A DNA stretch of 64,000 nucleotides from Putridiphycobacter sp965230485 (GTDB lineage Bacteria > Bacteroidota > Bacteroidia > Flavobacteriales_D > Crocinitomicaceae), in assembly GCA_965230485.1 (NCBI GenBank), contig CBDDLA010000001.1, positions 124,001 through 188,000 of the forward strand. The letters are read 5' to 3'. Shown here in pieces: positions 41,537 through 50,811 of this stretch. Numbering within the stretch: position 1 is the stretch's first letter; each line of letters starts with the position of its first letter. The position numbers were made by a program, and so were the translations under genes. A model generated the notes under the pieces. That model did no database searches, had not been told where the DNA came from, and saw only the letters and a program-made list of their open reading frames with translations.

Positions 41537-43485
41537 TGAAAGGATTTATTTTCATCATATCAGTTTTATGGTCTTTTAGCCTCTTTGCCCAGTTAAGAGT
41601 CAAGACGTCAACTAACGACTTAGGAGATATTTTTGAGAATAATGGGGTAATAGTCACTAATTTTGAAATACAGAATCCTTACTATAGAGATACAATCCAA
41701 ATTACAAATATCGAAACGTCATGCGGATGCACTGCTATTATATCAATAGATACCATTATTTATCCGCGTCAAACCATTTTTCTAAAGGTTTCATACGATC
41801 CAACGAATAGAGTTGGACTGTTTCAAAAAACAATTCATTTAGAAACCTTAACAGCAGGACACGAAAAAAATAGTTTATACCTTAAACTCATTGGCAATGT
41901 GGTTGGAGAACCTAAGGAAAAAACTGAAATTCCAGTAGAACTAATTGACTATAAAGTAGCACCGATTTACTTTTTTCCAATATCACCATACGATACCTCG
42001 TATTTTGATTTAAATAAATGTGTAGATTTTTCAAACGACATCACATTTGAAATAGATTATTACAACTTTACCATAGTGGGCATGGAAATTAGACTTAAAG
42101 ATAAATCATTAATTGAAGATTTAGAAAGAATGGCCTCATATCTGAAAAAAAAGTTAGTGCGTGAAATGATTAGTCGTGAATATGAAATGGCTAACATTAC
42201 CTTTAATACGCCAGTTTTTGTTTACGATAACACAATTCCAGCATGGTCAGTTGCTCAAATAAAAGTCCATTCTGCTAGATTTAATGATGACAAGATTAAG
42301 CAGAGTATTATTAAAATGACTAATCGTAAAATAGAAAAAAAATCTTACCATATTTTAAATTACAATATGGACGCTAACCCGACTAACGAGCAACTACTCA
42401 GTGATGTGAATTATTCTACTATAGATACAAAGTTATTTAGAAATGGTAAAATTGCTTTAAATGCTTTGGTTTATGTGCCAGAATCTATTGGTCGAAAAAA
42501 TGCGATTAAAATGGCAAAAAAATTTAGTCGATCACTTTATAAAAAACTGAAAGCATCTAGTGGTATTTCGAAAGATGAATTTTTAATCATTTACGATACA
42601 ATAGCTACACATGCCAGCACAAAATATAAGTTCCTGCTATACGATAACAAAGATAAAGAAGCTGCTAAGGTGATAAAATATGTCGAAAAACCTGAAGATA
42701 TTGTTATACCCTTACTACCAACGTATAAAACGCAATTTTTTACTGAAAATGATCATCTGCCAATTAATTCAGTAAAATTCAATCAATTTTGGAACGCTTT
42801 AACCGTTTATGCCAACACGGGCAAAAACCTGCAAATTACTATTGAATCTTCATCATCAAAATACCCCAAAAAACCTTATGTCGATCCCTATTTAGTAGCC
42901 AAGAATAAAGGAGAAAAGGTCGCTGATTTTTTAAAAGAAAAATTCTTTAAGGAAACTGGTAAAACCCTGGTGGTAAATGTAATCACAACAGTTCAGGGAC
43001 CAGAATTTGAAACAAAGAATTTTACCCAACCTATGTATTTTGATTATGAGTACGTCAAATTAATACCTAATTATCTGAATCAAAGAAATATTGATCTTTC
43101 TTTTGAGCGCCCTAAGCCTTATATAGTCAATTACGATTACTATTATATTGGCATAGATACCACCTCATTAGTGTTTAAAAAATTTGCTGATTATTTAATT
43201 TATGAAATTCAACGAAATGGATTCATTGACCTAAGAACGGAGTCATCTGCCTCTAACCTGATAGTGGATGAAAGAAAGTCTAATGAATATTGGGCATACA
43301 GCCATTTACACATTAGTAAGGAACGATTATATGCTTATTTAAAGTCTAAATTAATCGACCCGAATCGGGTCATCATTTCCAATGAGAAAATTGTAGTTCA
43401 GGGCATCCCATATGATAAAACAACGCCTATTGTCCGCTACCGTAACTTTCAATATGTCACCTTTGTTCCTAAAAAAATATTATAA
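41536..43485 (+). CDS. DUF1573 protein with two OmpA-like segments
   Basis: 649 residues with a signal peptide (ending SLFAQ). Residues ~20-120 are a DUF1573 domain: FEIQNPYYRDTIQITNIETS, the CGCT motif, and VSYDPTNRVGLFQKTIHL. The middle part is unassigned. Two later regions look like diverged OmpA-type peptidoglycan-binding segments: ITIESSSSKYP with AKNKGEKVADFLKEKF (near 430-480), and LRTESSASNLI with ISKERLYAYLKSKLIDPNRV (near 575-625). This suggests an envelope protein tethered to the cell wall. Start overlaps the DUF819 stop; the end overlaps the next start. Confidence 0.65.
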   Translation: MKGFIFIISVLWSFSLFAQLRVKTSTNDLGDIFENNGVIVTNFEIQNPYYRDTIQITNIETSCGCTAIISIDTIIYPRQTIFLKVSYDPTNRVGLFQKTIHLETLTAGHEKNSLYLKLIGNVVGEPKEKTEIPVELIDYKVAPIYFFPISPYDTSYFDLNKCVDFSNDITFEIDYYNFTIVGMEIRLKDKSLIEDLERMASYLKKKLVREMISREYEMANITFNTPVFVYDNTIPAWSVAQIKVHSARFNDDKIKQSIIKMTNRKIEKKSYHILNYNMDANPTNEQLLSDVNYSTIDTKLFRNGKIALNALVYVPESIGRKNAIKMAKKFSRSLYKKLKASSGISKDEFLIIYDTIATHASTKYKFLLYDNKDKEAAKVIKYVEKPEDIVIPLLPTYKTQFFTENDHLPINSVKFNQFWNALTVYANTGKNLQITIESSSSKYPKKPYVDPYLVAKNKGEKVADFLKEKFFKETGKTLVVNVITTVQGPEFETKNFTQPMYFDYEYVKLIPNYLNQRNIDLSFERPKPYIVNYDYYYIGIDTTSLVFKKFADYLIYEIQRNGFIDLRTESSASNLIVDERKSNEYWAYSHLHISKERLYAYLKSKLIDPNRVIISNEKIVVQGIPYDKTTPIVRYRNFQYVTFVPKKIL

Positions 43486-43982
43486 TGAAAAAATTATGTA
43501 CCTTCCTAATGATAATGGCTTTGAGCTTAACCTCATTTGGTCACAAACATTATATTTCAATCGCCAATTTGGAATATAATCCAAAATTAAAGCAAGTTGA
43601 GGTGTCTTTGCAATTGACGGCGCATGACTTTGAGCACATATTAGAAACAAAATTCAATCGTCATATTCATATGGAAGATGTAAAAGATAGTTCTGATGTG
43701 GATTTATTCATTCGATCGTATATTAATCAGCATATTCACCTAACCTCAGGTCATCAAAAAGCCAAATTAAATTACGTGGGGAAAGAAGTAGACGTTAGGG
43801 ATCAATTATTTTTTTATTTTACGTTCACAAAGGTTTTAGACCCATCACACATTATTCTTCAAAACTCAATTTTATTTCAATTATTTTCGAAGCAACAGAA
43901 TTTAATGCACTATAAATTTAACGGTATAACTAAAAGTGTAACTTGTACTAAAGACTTAGCTGAGGGAGAGATTAAGTTTTAA
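43485..43982 (+). CDS. DUF6702-like exported protein
   Basis: 165 residues with a signal peptide (MKKLCTFLMIMALSLTSFG). The opening HKHYISIANLEYNPKLKQVEVSLQLTAHDFE and the closing region match a small Bacteroidota family often encoded beside M1 peptidases, as here. It overlaps the DUF1573 stop by one base, so it belongs to the DUF819-DUF1573 operon; the M1 peptidase gene follows after 94 bp. Location is the periplasm or outer membrane; function unknown. Confidence 0.65.
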   Translation: MKKLCTFLMIMALSLTSFGHKHYISIANLEYNPKLKQVEVSLQLTAHDFEHILETKFNRHIHMEDVKDSSDVDLFIRSYINQHIHLTSGHQKAKLNYVGKEVDVRDQLFFYFTFTKVLDPSHIILQNSILFQLFSKQQNLMHYKFNGITKSVTCTKDLAEGEIKF

Positions 43983-44076
43983 TTGTCTTGTTTTTAGCTA
44001 AATGTTAGTAAGGAATAAAAGTAAAAAAAAGGATTAGGGCTTAAAGAAAGATCCGAGTTCAACCAAAAAACAAAAT

Positions 44077-46338
44077 ATGAAAAACCAAATATTTGCAATT
44101 GTCGGCTTATTAATTACATCAATGTCTTTTGGGCAAGATGTCAATAAATTTAAGCAATTAAAAGAAGAATTGGCTACACCAAATGTGTTTAGAACGGCTT
44201 CTGGTGCGCCTGGGCATCAATATTATCAACAAAAGGCAGATTATCAGATGAAAATTACGTTAAATGATGATAATCAGACTATTTCAGGTGATGAAAGGAT
44301 AACTTACACTAATAATTCTCCTGACCAATTGACTTATTTATGGTTGCAGTTGGATCAAAATATGAGGGCTAAAGGTTCTGATACTAAATTAATATCTAGT
44401 GGAGATATTGGTTCCTTTTCCTTCAAGGGAAGCTTGCAACGACACCTTGATTATGCGGAATTTGATGGAGGTTTTAAAATAACAGAAGTGGTTGACGGAT
44501 CAGGAAATAAGCTGCCTTATACAATAAACAATACCATGATGAGGGTCGATTTACCAAAAGCACTAATGCCTGGTGGTAAAACGAGCCTAGGGATTAAGTG
44601 GTCATATAAAATTAATAACCGAATGGAAATAGGGGGGCGTTCTGGTTTAGAGTATTTTAAAGAGGAGGATAATTATTTGTACACCATAGCACAGTTCTTT
44701 CCAAGAATGTGTGTTTATAATGATGTTGAAGGTTGGCAAAACAAACAATTTTTAGGAAATGGAGAGTTTACTTTACCTTTTGGGGACTATATTGTTGATT
44801 TAACTGTTCCGTCAGATCATGTTGTTTCCGCTACAGGGCTATTGGTCAATGCAAAAAAGGTATTAACTGCAGAACAAAATAGCCGATTAGCTGCAGTATC
44901 AACTGATGCACCATCATTTATAGTAACACCTGAAGAAGCAGCTGAAGCTGAAAAAAGCAAAGCGTCAGATACAAAAACCTGGCGTTTTGTGGCTAAAAAT
45001 GTTCGAGATTTTGCCTTCGCAAGTTCTCGAAAATTTATTTGGGATGCTCAATTGGTTAAACAAGACTCAAGAGACGTTTTGGCCATGTCATTCTACCCTA
45101 AAGAAGGGAACCCCTTATGGGAAAGGTATTCTACCAGGGTAATTGTTCAAACCTTAAAAACGTATTCGAAACATACATTTGACTACCCGTATCCAGTTGC
45201 TATTTCTGTGCATACAAATAGAATAGGGATGGAATACCCCATGATTTGCTTTAATGGGGGGCGTCCTAACCCAGATGGTACATATTCTGAAAGAACTAAG
45301 TATGGCATGCACTCCGTCATCATCCATGAAGTTGGACATAATTATTTTCCAATGATTATTAATTCTGATGAAAGACAATGGACCTGGATGGATGAAGGTT
45401 TAAATACTTTTCTTCAGTACTTAACTGAACAAGAATGGCAGCGAGATTATCCATCTCGAAGAGGTCCGGCTCATTTAATTGTCGATTATATGAAAGGTGA
45501 CAAATCAAATATTGCACCCATCATGACCAATTCAGAGTCATTATTACAATTTGGTAATAATGCATACGGAAAACCGGCAACAGCGCTTAATATTTTAAGA
45601 GAAACAGTAATGGGAAGAGAGTTATTTGATTTTGCATTTAAAACGTATGCTCAGCGTTGGATGTTTAAGCATCCTACGCCAGCTGATTTTTTCAGAACAA
45701 TGGAAGATGCCAGTGCAGTAGATTTGGACTGGTTTTGGAGAGGTTGGTTTATGACTACCGACCATGTTGATATTGCTTTAAATAACGTATCACACTTTCA
45801 AATAAATTCTTTGAATGAAGAAAAAGAAGTAGCGTTTAATGAAAAGGTCAGCAAAGCTGCTCCAGAAAATATTAGCACCATCAGGAATAGAGAGTCGATT
45901 AAAGAGACTGAAAATGAGCGTACACCGAGTTTAAATGATCAGTATATTGGTCAAAACCCAAATGCTTTATCAGAGCGTCAGAAAATGAAGAATCAGAAAT
46001 TGCTTGAAAGTTTGACTGACAAAGAAAAAGCACTTTTAAATAAAGGATTTGAATTCTATCAGTTAGATTTTGAAAATTTAGGTGGGCTGGTGATGCCAAT
46101 TATCTTAGAATTTACTTTTGATGATAGTACCCAAGAAATCATTCGCATTCCAGCAGAAATTTGGAAAAGAAATAACTACAATGTTTCTAAGGTTTTTATT
46201 TTCGAAAAAACAGTAAAATCTGTGCAATTGGACCCATTCATTGAAACCGCAGATGTAGATACTGGTAATAATAGTTGGCCTTCACAGGTTAGTCCAAGTC
46301 GTTTTTCTATATTTAAGGAATATAAATACGGCTACTAA
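44077..46338 (+). CDS. M1-family zinc aminopeptidase
   Basis: 753 residues with a signal peptide (ending MSFGQ). A beta-rich N-terminal domain (DYQMKITLNDDNQTISGDER) precedes the catalytic domain. The zinc motif is complete: HEVGH at 417-421 and Glu440 in WMDEGLNTF, the exact HEXXH-18-E spacing of M1 peptidases. The upstream exopeptidase motif appears as GMEYPMICFNGG rather than the usual GGMEN/GAMEN, common in the Bacteroidota variants. It would trim peptides in the periplasm. C-terminal residues 600-753 form a beta domain. It is followed 16 bp later by the dicarboxylate symporter, so peptide breakdown and uptake may be linked. Confidence 0.9.
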   Translation: MKNQIFAIVGLLITSMSFGQDVNKFKQLKEELATPNVFRTASGAPGHQYYQQKADYQMKITLNDDNQTISGDERITYTNNSPDQLTYLWLQLDQNMRAKGSDTKLISSGDIGSFSFKGSLQRHLDYAEFDGGFKITEVVDGSGNKLPYTINNTMMRVDLPKALMPGGKTSLGIKWSYKINNRMEIGGRSGLEYFKEEDNYLYTIAQFFPRMCVYNDVEGWQNKQFLGNGEFTLPFGDYIVDLTVPSDHVVSATGLLVNAKKVLTAEQNSRLAAVSTDAPSFIVTPEEAAEAEKSKASDTKTWRFVAKNVRDFAFASSRKFIWDAQLVKQDSRDVLAMSFYPKEGNPLWERYSTRVIVQTLKTYSKHTFDYPYPVAISVHTNRIGMEYPMICFNGGRPNPDGTYSERTKYGMHSVIIHEVGHNYFPMIINSDERQWTWMDEGLNTFLQYLTEQEWQRDYPSRRGPAHLIVDYMKGDKSNIAPIMTNSESLLQFGNNAYGKPATALNILRETVMGRELFDFAFKTYAQRWMFKHPTPADFFRTMEDASAVDLDWFWRGWFMTTDHVDIALNNVSHFQINSLNEEKEVAFNEKVSKAAPENISTIRNRESIKETENERTPSLNDQYIGQNPNALSERQKMKNQKLLESLTDKEKALLNKGFEFYQLDFENLGGLVMPIILEFTFDDSTQEIIRIPAEIWKRNNYNVSKVFIFEKTVKSVQLDPFIETADVDTGNNSWPSQVSPSRFSIFKEYKYGY

Positions 46339-46354
46339 CCCATAATATCTTACC

Positions 46355-47746
46355 ATGTCAAAACTCAAAAAACTTCCCCTGCATTGGAAAATAATTCTGG
46401 GAATGCTTGTAGGGATCATTGTTCCAATTATTTTTTTAAATACGAGCTGGGGAGCTGAAATCGTTGAAATTAGAATGATTAATGGTAAGGAATTGGAGTT
46501 TAGTCGGATTAAAGTGTTTGTAATAGACTGGATTAAACCTTTAGGAATCATATTTGTCAACCTTTTAAAATTAATTGCCATCCCACTGATCATAGCGTCT
46601 TTGCTTAAAGGCATTTCAGATTTAAAGGATATTTCGAAATTTGCCAAAATAGGAGGAAGATCTATATTGATTTATATTGGAACAACCATTGTTGCCATCT
46701 CAATAGGATTGGTAATTGTTAATATCATTAAACCGGGCGCTGGAGTTTCTCAAGAAACAATTGTCCAGTTAAATGAGGCCTACGGCGGTAATTCTAGTAT
46801 TGAGCAAAAAATGACAACCGCTACTTCTCAGAAAGAAAGTGGACCATTAGATTTTATAGTTGATATGGTACCCTCAAACTTGTTTAGTGCGCTTAGTGAT
46901 AATGGTAGTATGCTAAAAGTTATATTTTTCATTATTTTTTTTGGGATCTCATTGTTGCTAGTGCCAGAAGAGAAATCCAAGCCAATCAAAGACTTTTTTG
47001 ATGGTTTGAATGACATTATTCTAAAAATGGTAGATTTAATCATGCTGACAGCACCAATTGCTGTATTTGCATTACTAGCTACAGTGGTGGTATCTTCTGA
47101 AAGTCCGGAAATTCTTGAAAAGCTTCTCATGTATTCGATAGCCGTACTTTGTGGTTTATTGCTAATGATTGTTTTTTACTTAATTCTCGTTACAATATTT
47201 ACAAAAAAGAATCCATTTTGGTTTTTAAAAGAACTCGCTCCAGCACAGTTATTAGCGTTTACAACCAGTTCTAGTGCAGCGACATTGCCAGTTACAATGG
47301 AAAGGGTAGAAGAGCACATTGGGGTAGATAAAGAAGTGTCAAGTTTTGTTTTACCAGTTGGAGCTACCATTAATATGGATGGTACAAGTCTTTATCAAGC
47401 AGTAGCTGCAGTATTTATTGCCCAAGCTTTAGGTGTAGATTTAACCATTATGGATCAATTAACCATAGTTTTAACGGCTTTAATGGCTTCGATAGGGTCT
47501 GCTGCGGTGCCGGGTGCAGGGATGGTAATGCTAGTTATAGTCTTACAAGCAGTAGGAAAATTCACACCAGATCAAATTGCAATAGGTCTAACGTTAATAT
47601 TTGCAGTTGACAGGCCTTTAGATATGCTTAGGACCACAGTTAATGTAACTGGTGATGCTACCGTTTCTATGCTGGTAGCAAAATCTCTTGGTAAGTTAGG
47701 TAAACCAAATGTGAAAAACTGGGATGACAATTATCCTCAACAATAG
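46355..47746 (+). CDS. Dicarboxylate/amino acid:cation symporter (DAACS)
   Basis: 463 residues with eight or more membrane helices. The family signatures are clear: FTTSSSAATLPVTME (serine-rich re-entrant loop, near 305), GATINMDGTSLY (NMDGT motif of helix 7, near 335), ASIGSAAVPGAGMVML (second re-entrant loop) and DRPLDMLRTTVNVTGDA (helix 8). It would import glutamate, aspartate or C4-dicarboxylates with Na+ or H+. A ~40-residue insertion near 125-160 lies between helices. It follows the M1 peptidase by 16 bp. Confidence 0.9.
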   Translation: MSKLKKLPLHWKIILGMLVGIIVPIIFLNTSWGAEIVEIRMINGKELEFSRIKVFVIDWIKPLGIIFVNLLKLIAIPLIIASLLKGISDLKDISKFAKIGGRSILIYIGTTIVAISIGLVIVNIIKPGAGVSQETIVQLNEAYGGNSSIEQKMTTATSQKESGPLDFIVDMVPSNLFSALSDNGSMLKVIFFIIFFGISLLLVPEEKSKPIKDFFDGLNDIILKMVDLIMLTAPIAVFALLATVVVSSESPEILEKLLMYSIAVLCGLLLMIVFYLILVTIFTKKNPFWFLKELAPAQLLAFTTSSSAATLPVTMERVEEHIGVDKEVSSFVLPVGATINMDGTSLYQAVAAVFIAQALGVDLTIMDQLTIVLTALMASIGSAAVPGAGMVMLVIVLQAVGKFTPDQIAIGLTLIFAVDRPLDMLRTTVNVTGDATVSMLVAKSLGKLGKPNVKNWDDNYPQQ

Positions 47747-47760
47747 GTATAGTTTTACTT

Positions 47761-48681
47761 TTAAAAATAAAATAAGATTGACCCTTCATGACTGAAATGC
47801 TGAAGCAGTTGAGGACCGATTGTGAAGTCAAAGCTATAGAATAAGTTAAATTTCTCTTTTTCGAACCCTGCATTTAATATCGGTCTTGAAAAATCTCTAA
47901 ATCCTGCACCAAAAATAAAATTCCACAAATGAGCATTTGCACCTAATACGAATGATATAAAGCCATCATGAATAGTTACCATAGCATTTTGGGATAAGTC
48001 TAAATTATCCTCTATTTTAAACCTATTACTGATATGTCCTGTAAAAAGAAGAGGTAATTTATATATGTTATTATAAGGAAAAGATAATGGTCTGTTAAGA
48101 TGCTTTATTACGATTCCAGTTGAAAGGTTTTTAGATACTATGGCAAAGCCGAAATTGACATCAGGTGCACCACTTGTGACCCAACCATTAGATAATGTTT
48201 TATGATCCGGTAAACTGTCAAGGCGAAGGGTGAGACCTGTAGAGGAATTTTTAAAAAAAGTAAAAGCAATTTTATCCCAATTAGCAAAGTTTTGTTGCCA
48301 TCCTACTTGAATTCCAAACAATAGGGAGCGTTTATTGGATAACGTTTGATGGTATGAATACCCCAATGATAAAGAGTTTCCAATTATATTGTTTTTATTA
48401 GTTGTATGATTTGTCATTTGAATGACAAACCCTCCATGAAGTTTTGGGCTGTGAAAATCGGTTGACAAAGTTGATGAAAAAAATGAATTGTTAATAGATG
48501 ATCCATATCTATTATGGTTACGGAAATTAATATTAACTCTATTTGAACCAAAATGACTTCCAGCCAAAGCGGGATTGAGGTAAGCGGGGGTATTGTAAAA
48601 TTGACTGTAAGTGACATCTTGTGCAATTATCACCTGATTGAATATTGTAATAAGTGCGCAAGAAAAAAGTATATTTTTCAT
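47761..48681 (-). CDS. PorP/SprF family protein, orphan copy
   Basis: 306 residues from the ATG at 48679-48681, chosen because it opens a signal peptide (MKNILFSCALITIFNQVIIAQ). A longer frame to 48750 adds a non-signal extension. The family start QFYNTPAYLNPALAGSHFG is present, followed by HGGFVIQMTNHTTNKNN and barrel strands. Unlike the copy at 24644 it has no type B-sorted adhesin gene next to it. It may serve an adhesin encoded elsewhere. It is convergent with the symporter and divergent from the PadR-PspC pair. Confidence 0.85.
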   Translation of the reverse strand: MKNILFSCALITIFNQVIIAQDVTYSQFYNTPAYLNPALAGSHFGSNRVNINFRNHNRYGSSINNSFFSSTLSTDFHSPKLHGGFVIQMTNHTTNKNNIIGNSLSLGYSYHQTLSNKRSLLFGIQVGWQQNFANWDKIAFTFFKNSSTGLTLRLDSLPDHKTLSNGWVTSGAPDVNFGFAIVSKNLSTGIVIKHLNRPLSFPYNNIYKLPLLFTGHISNRFKIEDNLDLSQNAMVTIHDGFISFVLGANAHLWNFIFGAGFRDFSRPILNAGFEKEKFNLFYSFDFTIGPQLLQHFSHEGSILFYF

Positions 48682-48805
48682 CAATAATTTGCCTATTGGT
48701 TGTTTTATATAGGAGTATAAATATAGTAATCTTTGATAGGATATATTCAAGATTTAGATTCGTTTCTAAAAAAATATAATTTTAGTATATAAAATAATGG
48801 GTTAT

Positions 48806-48820
48806 ATATCAGTCTGATAT
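48806..48820. promoter_or_regulatory. Candidate PadR operator: perfect inverted repeat
   Basis: ATATCAG-T-CTGATAT, 7-bp perfect arms, 82 bp upstream of the PadR start in the divergent promoter region. Confidence 0.4.
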
Positions 48821-48839
48821 GTTTTTATTTAAAATTTAT

Positions 48840-48864
48840 ATAGTACTTTGTATTGCATAGTACT
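48840..48864. promoter_or_regulatory. Pair of ATAGTACT direct repeats upstream of padR-pspC
   Basis: ATAGTACT occurs at 48840-48847 and 48857-48864, 17 bp apart; the second extends to the palindrome TAGTACTA. They lie just upstream of the -7 element, where a repressor would block transcription. Operator role is inference. Confidence 0.4.
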
Positions 48865-48875
48865 ATATTGTTTCG

Positions 48876-48883
48876 TATATTTG
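48876..48883 (+). promoter_or_regulatory. Promoter -7 element of padR-pspC
   Basis: TATATTTG, exact TAnnTTTG match, 18 bp before the ATG. A TTTG at 48847-48850 is a possible -33 but the 25-bp spacing is longer than usual. Confidence 0.5.
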
Positions 48884-48901
48884 TGACGAAAATTATTTAT
48901 A

Positions 48902-49231
48902 ATGAAGGTAGACAATACAAAAGCACAAATGAGGAAGGGGATATTAGAGTATTGCATTCTAATGTTGCTATCTAAAAAAGAAGCCTATCCGTCAGAAATT
49001 ATAGAAGCGCTAAAAAAAGCGAAATTAATAGTGGTGGAGGGAACCATTTATCCTTTATTAACGAGGTTGAAAAATGCTGATCTATTATCCTATAATTGGG
49101 TAGAATCTAACTCTGGACCACCTCGAAAATACTATTGTATTACTGCTGAAGGCACAAATTTTTTAAAAGACTTGGAAAAAACTTGGGATGAACTGGCATT
49201 TGCTGTTCAATCCATTCAAAAATTAAAATAA
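48902..49231 (+). CDS. PadR-family transcriptional regulator
   Basis: 109 residues, typical for the short PadR type. The HTH is clear: RKGILEYCILMLLSKKEAYPSEIIEAL, then VVEGTIYPLLTRLKNADLLSY with the EGTIYPLL signature, then the wing GPPRKYYCITAEG and a short dimerisation helix. It lies 5 bp before the PspC gene. This pairing is common in Bacteroidota, where PadR is thought to repress the operon under unstressed conditions. Candidate operators lie directly upstream. Confidence 0.9.
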   Translation: MKVDNTKAQMRKGILEYCILMLLSKKEAYPSEIIEALKKAKLIVVEGTIYPLLTRLKNADLLSYNWVESNSGPPRKYYCITAEGTNFLKDLEKTWDELAFAVQSIQKLK

Positions 49232-49236
49232 AAACT

Positions 49237-50811
49237 ATGAATAAGACAGTTACGGTTAATATTGGTGGATTTTCATTTGTCATTAACGAAGTTGCTCATA
49301 ATTTACTTCAGGGCTATTTAACAAAAATTGAACTGAAACTTTCAGTTGATTCTGCAGAAATAATGCAAGATATTGAATCAAGAATAGCTGAATTGTTAAA
49401 AGAACGCTTAGACGGAACCAAAGAGGTAGTTGATGAGTCTGATATTGAGTACATCCAGTCAGTTATGGGTACACCAGAAGATTTCGAAGATGAAGAAAAT
49501 ACCAACGAAGCATACGATTCATACGAAGAAATGTACACTGAACCAGAAAAGGCCTTGTACAGGGATATGGATAATGCCATGCTTGGTGGAGTTTGTAGTG
49601 GTCTAGCTAAGTATTTTAATATTGACCCCTTAGTCATGAGAATCATTTTCGTTTTCTTTGGTGTATTTTTAGGGTCTGGAATACTCATTTATATCATTTT
49701 GCTAATTGTCATTCCTGAGGCCAAAACTACCGCTCAGAAATTAAGAATGAATGGAGAGGCTATTAATCTAGAATCCATTAAGTCTCATTTTAATAAGGTG
49801 GGAAACGATTTAAATTCAAAGATTAAATCTAAACATTTTAGCAGAAAGGTGAATTCAGCAACTAATAAAACGATTGAAGCCGTTTCAAATGTTGCTAAAA
49901 TATTTGGAACGATAGTAGGAGTTGCTTTTACAATAGCTGGGATAGTAAGTATTGTTTTTCTGATATTATATATTACTGGAAGCTCCGAAATTGTTCCATT
50001 TACATCATTCATTGTGGCAGATAATCTATACGATTTTCTGACTGTAGTTTTTCCATCCAGGCTATTCGTAAACATGGCCTTGTTAAGTTTGATTTTTGTT
50101 ATAGGTCTGCCGCTAATATCAATCGTTTATGTTGGACTAAAACTAGTTTTTGATTTAAAAACGAAAATTCCAACCAGTATCAAGGTAGCATCAGGAATTG
50201 TATTTGGAGTGGCATTTAGCTTTTTATGTATCTCTTTGGTAAGGACTGGTATGGACTTTAGCAGTGACGGGTTAAGTAGATCGTATATTGAAACATCAGA
50301 GGTAGGCAATCAACTAGAAATTAAGGTCATGAATAATGATGCTATTTTTTCTGAAAACGAATCAGAATACGGCTGCTGTCAATATATGTCTATATCAGAT
50401 AATCAGATTGCATTAAAAGAAGTGAATTTATATCTTAAAGAAGGAACAGATTCAAGTCAATTCATCATTAAAACCGTTGCTTTATCCCAAGGAATGACGG
50501 ATAGTAAAGCTTCAGCACTGGCTCAAGCAGTTGGCGAATCCTACAGTATTGAGTTAAACGATAGTACATTAACAATTCCGTCTTACTTTTTAGTCAATAA
50601 ACAGGATAAGTTTAGAGCACAGAGGGTAAAGGTGGTTGTTGAAGTTCCACCAGGAAAATCAGTAAAATTTGGAGAAAACATACATCATATTAATTGCATT
50701 ATTGATGATGGTGATTATAACTATCACAGGTATTATAATAAGAGAAAGTTAAACAATGCAGTTTGGAAATCTATCAATGGAGAAATTCAATGCGAAACGT
50801 GTTGGGATTAA
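49237..50811 (+). CDS. PspC-domain membrane protein
   Basis: 524 residues. The cytosolic N-terminus (about 1-95) has the pattern common before PspC in this phylum: TVNIGGFSFVINEVAH, and DIESRIAELL. The PspC domain (about 105-165) reads YRDMDNAMLGGVCSGLAKYFN, then a membrane helix. Three or more further helices (about 220-345) and a C-terminal extracytoplasmic beta domain follow. PspC proteins sense envelope stress. The last four bases overlap the stop of the convergent histidine kinase gene. Confidence 0.85.
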   Translation: MNKTVTVNIGGFSFVINEVAHNLLQGYLTKIELKLSVDSAEIMQDIESRIAELLKERLDGTKEVVDESDIEYIQSVMGTPEDFEDEENTNEAYDSYEEMYTEPEKALYRDMDNAMLGGVCSGLAKYFNIDPLVMRIIFVFFGVFLGSGILIYIILLIVIPEAKTTAQKLRMNGEAINLESIKSHFNKVGNDLNSKIKSKHFSRKVNSATNKTIEAVSNVAKIFGTIVGVAFTIAGIVSIVFLILYITGSSEIVPFTSFIVADNLYDFLTVVFPSRLFVNMALLSLIFVIGLPLISIVYVGLKLVFDLKTKIPTSIKVASGIVFGVAFSFLCISLVRTGMDFSSDGLSRSYIETSEVGNQLEIKVMNNDAIFSENESEYGCCQYMSISDNQIALKEVNLYLKEGTDSSQFIIKTVALSQGMTDSKASALAQAVGESYSIELNDSTLTIPSYFLVNKQDKFRAQRVKVVVEVPPGKSVKFGENIHHINCIIDDGDYNYHRYYNKRKLNNAVWKSINGEIQCETCWD

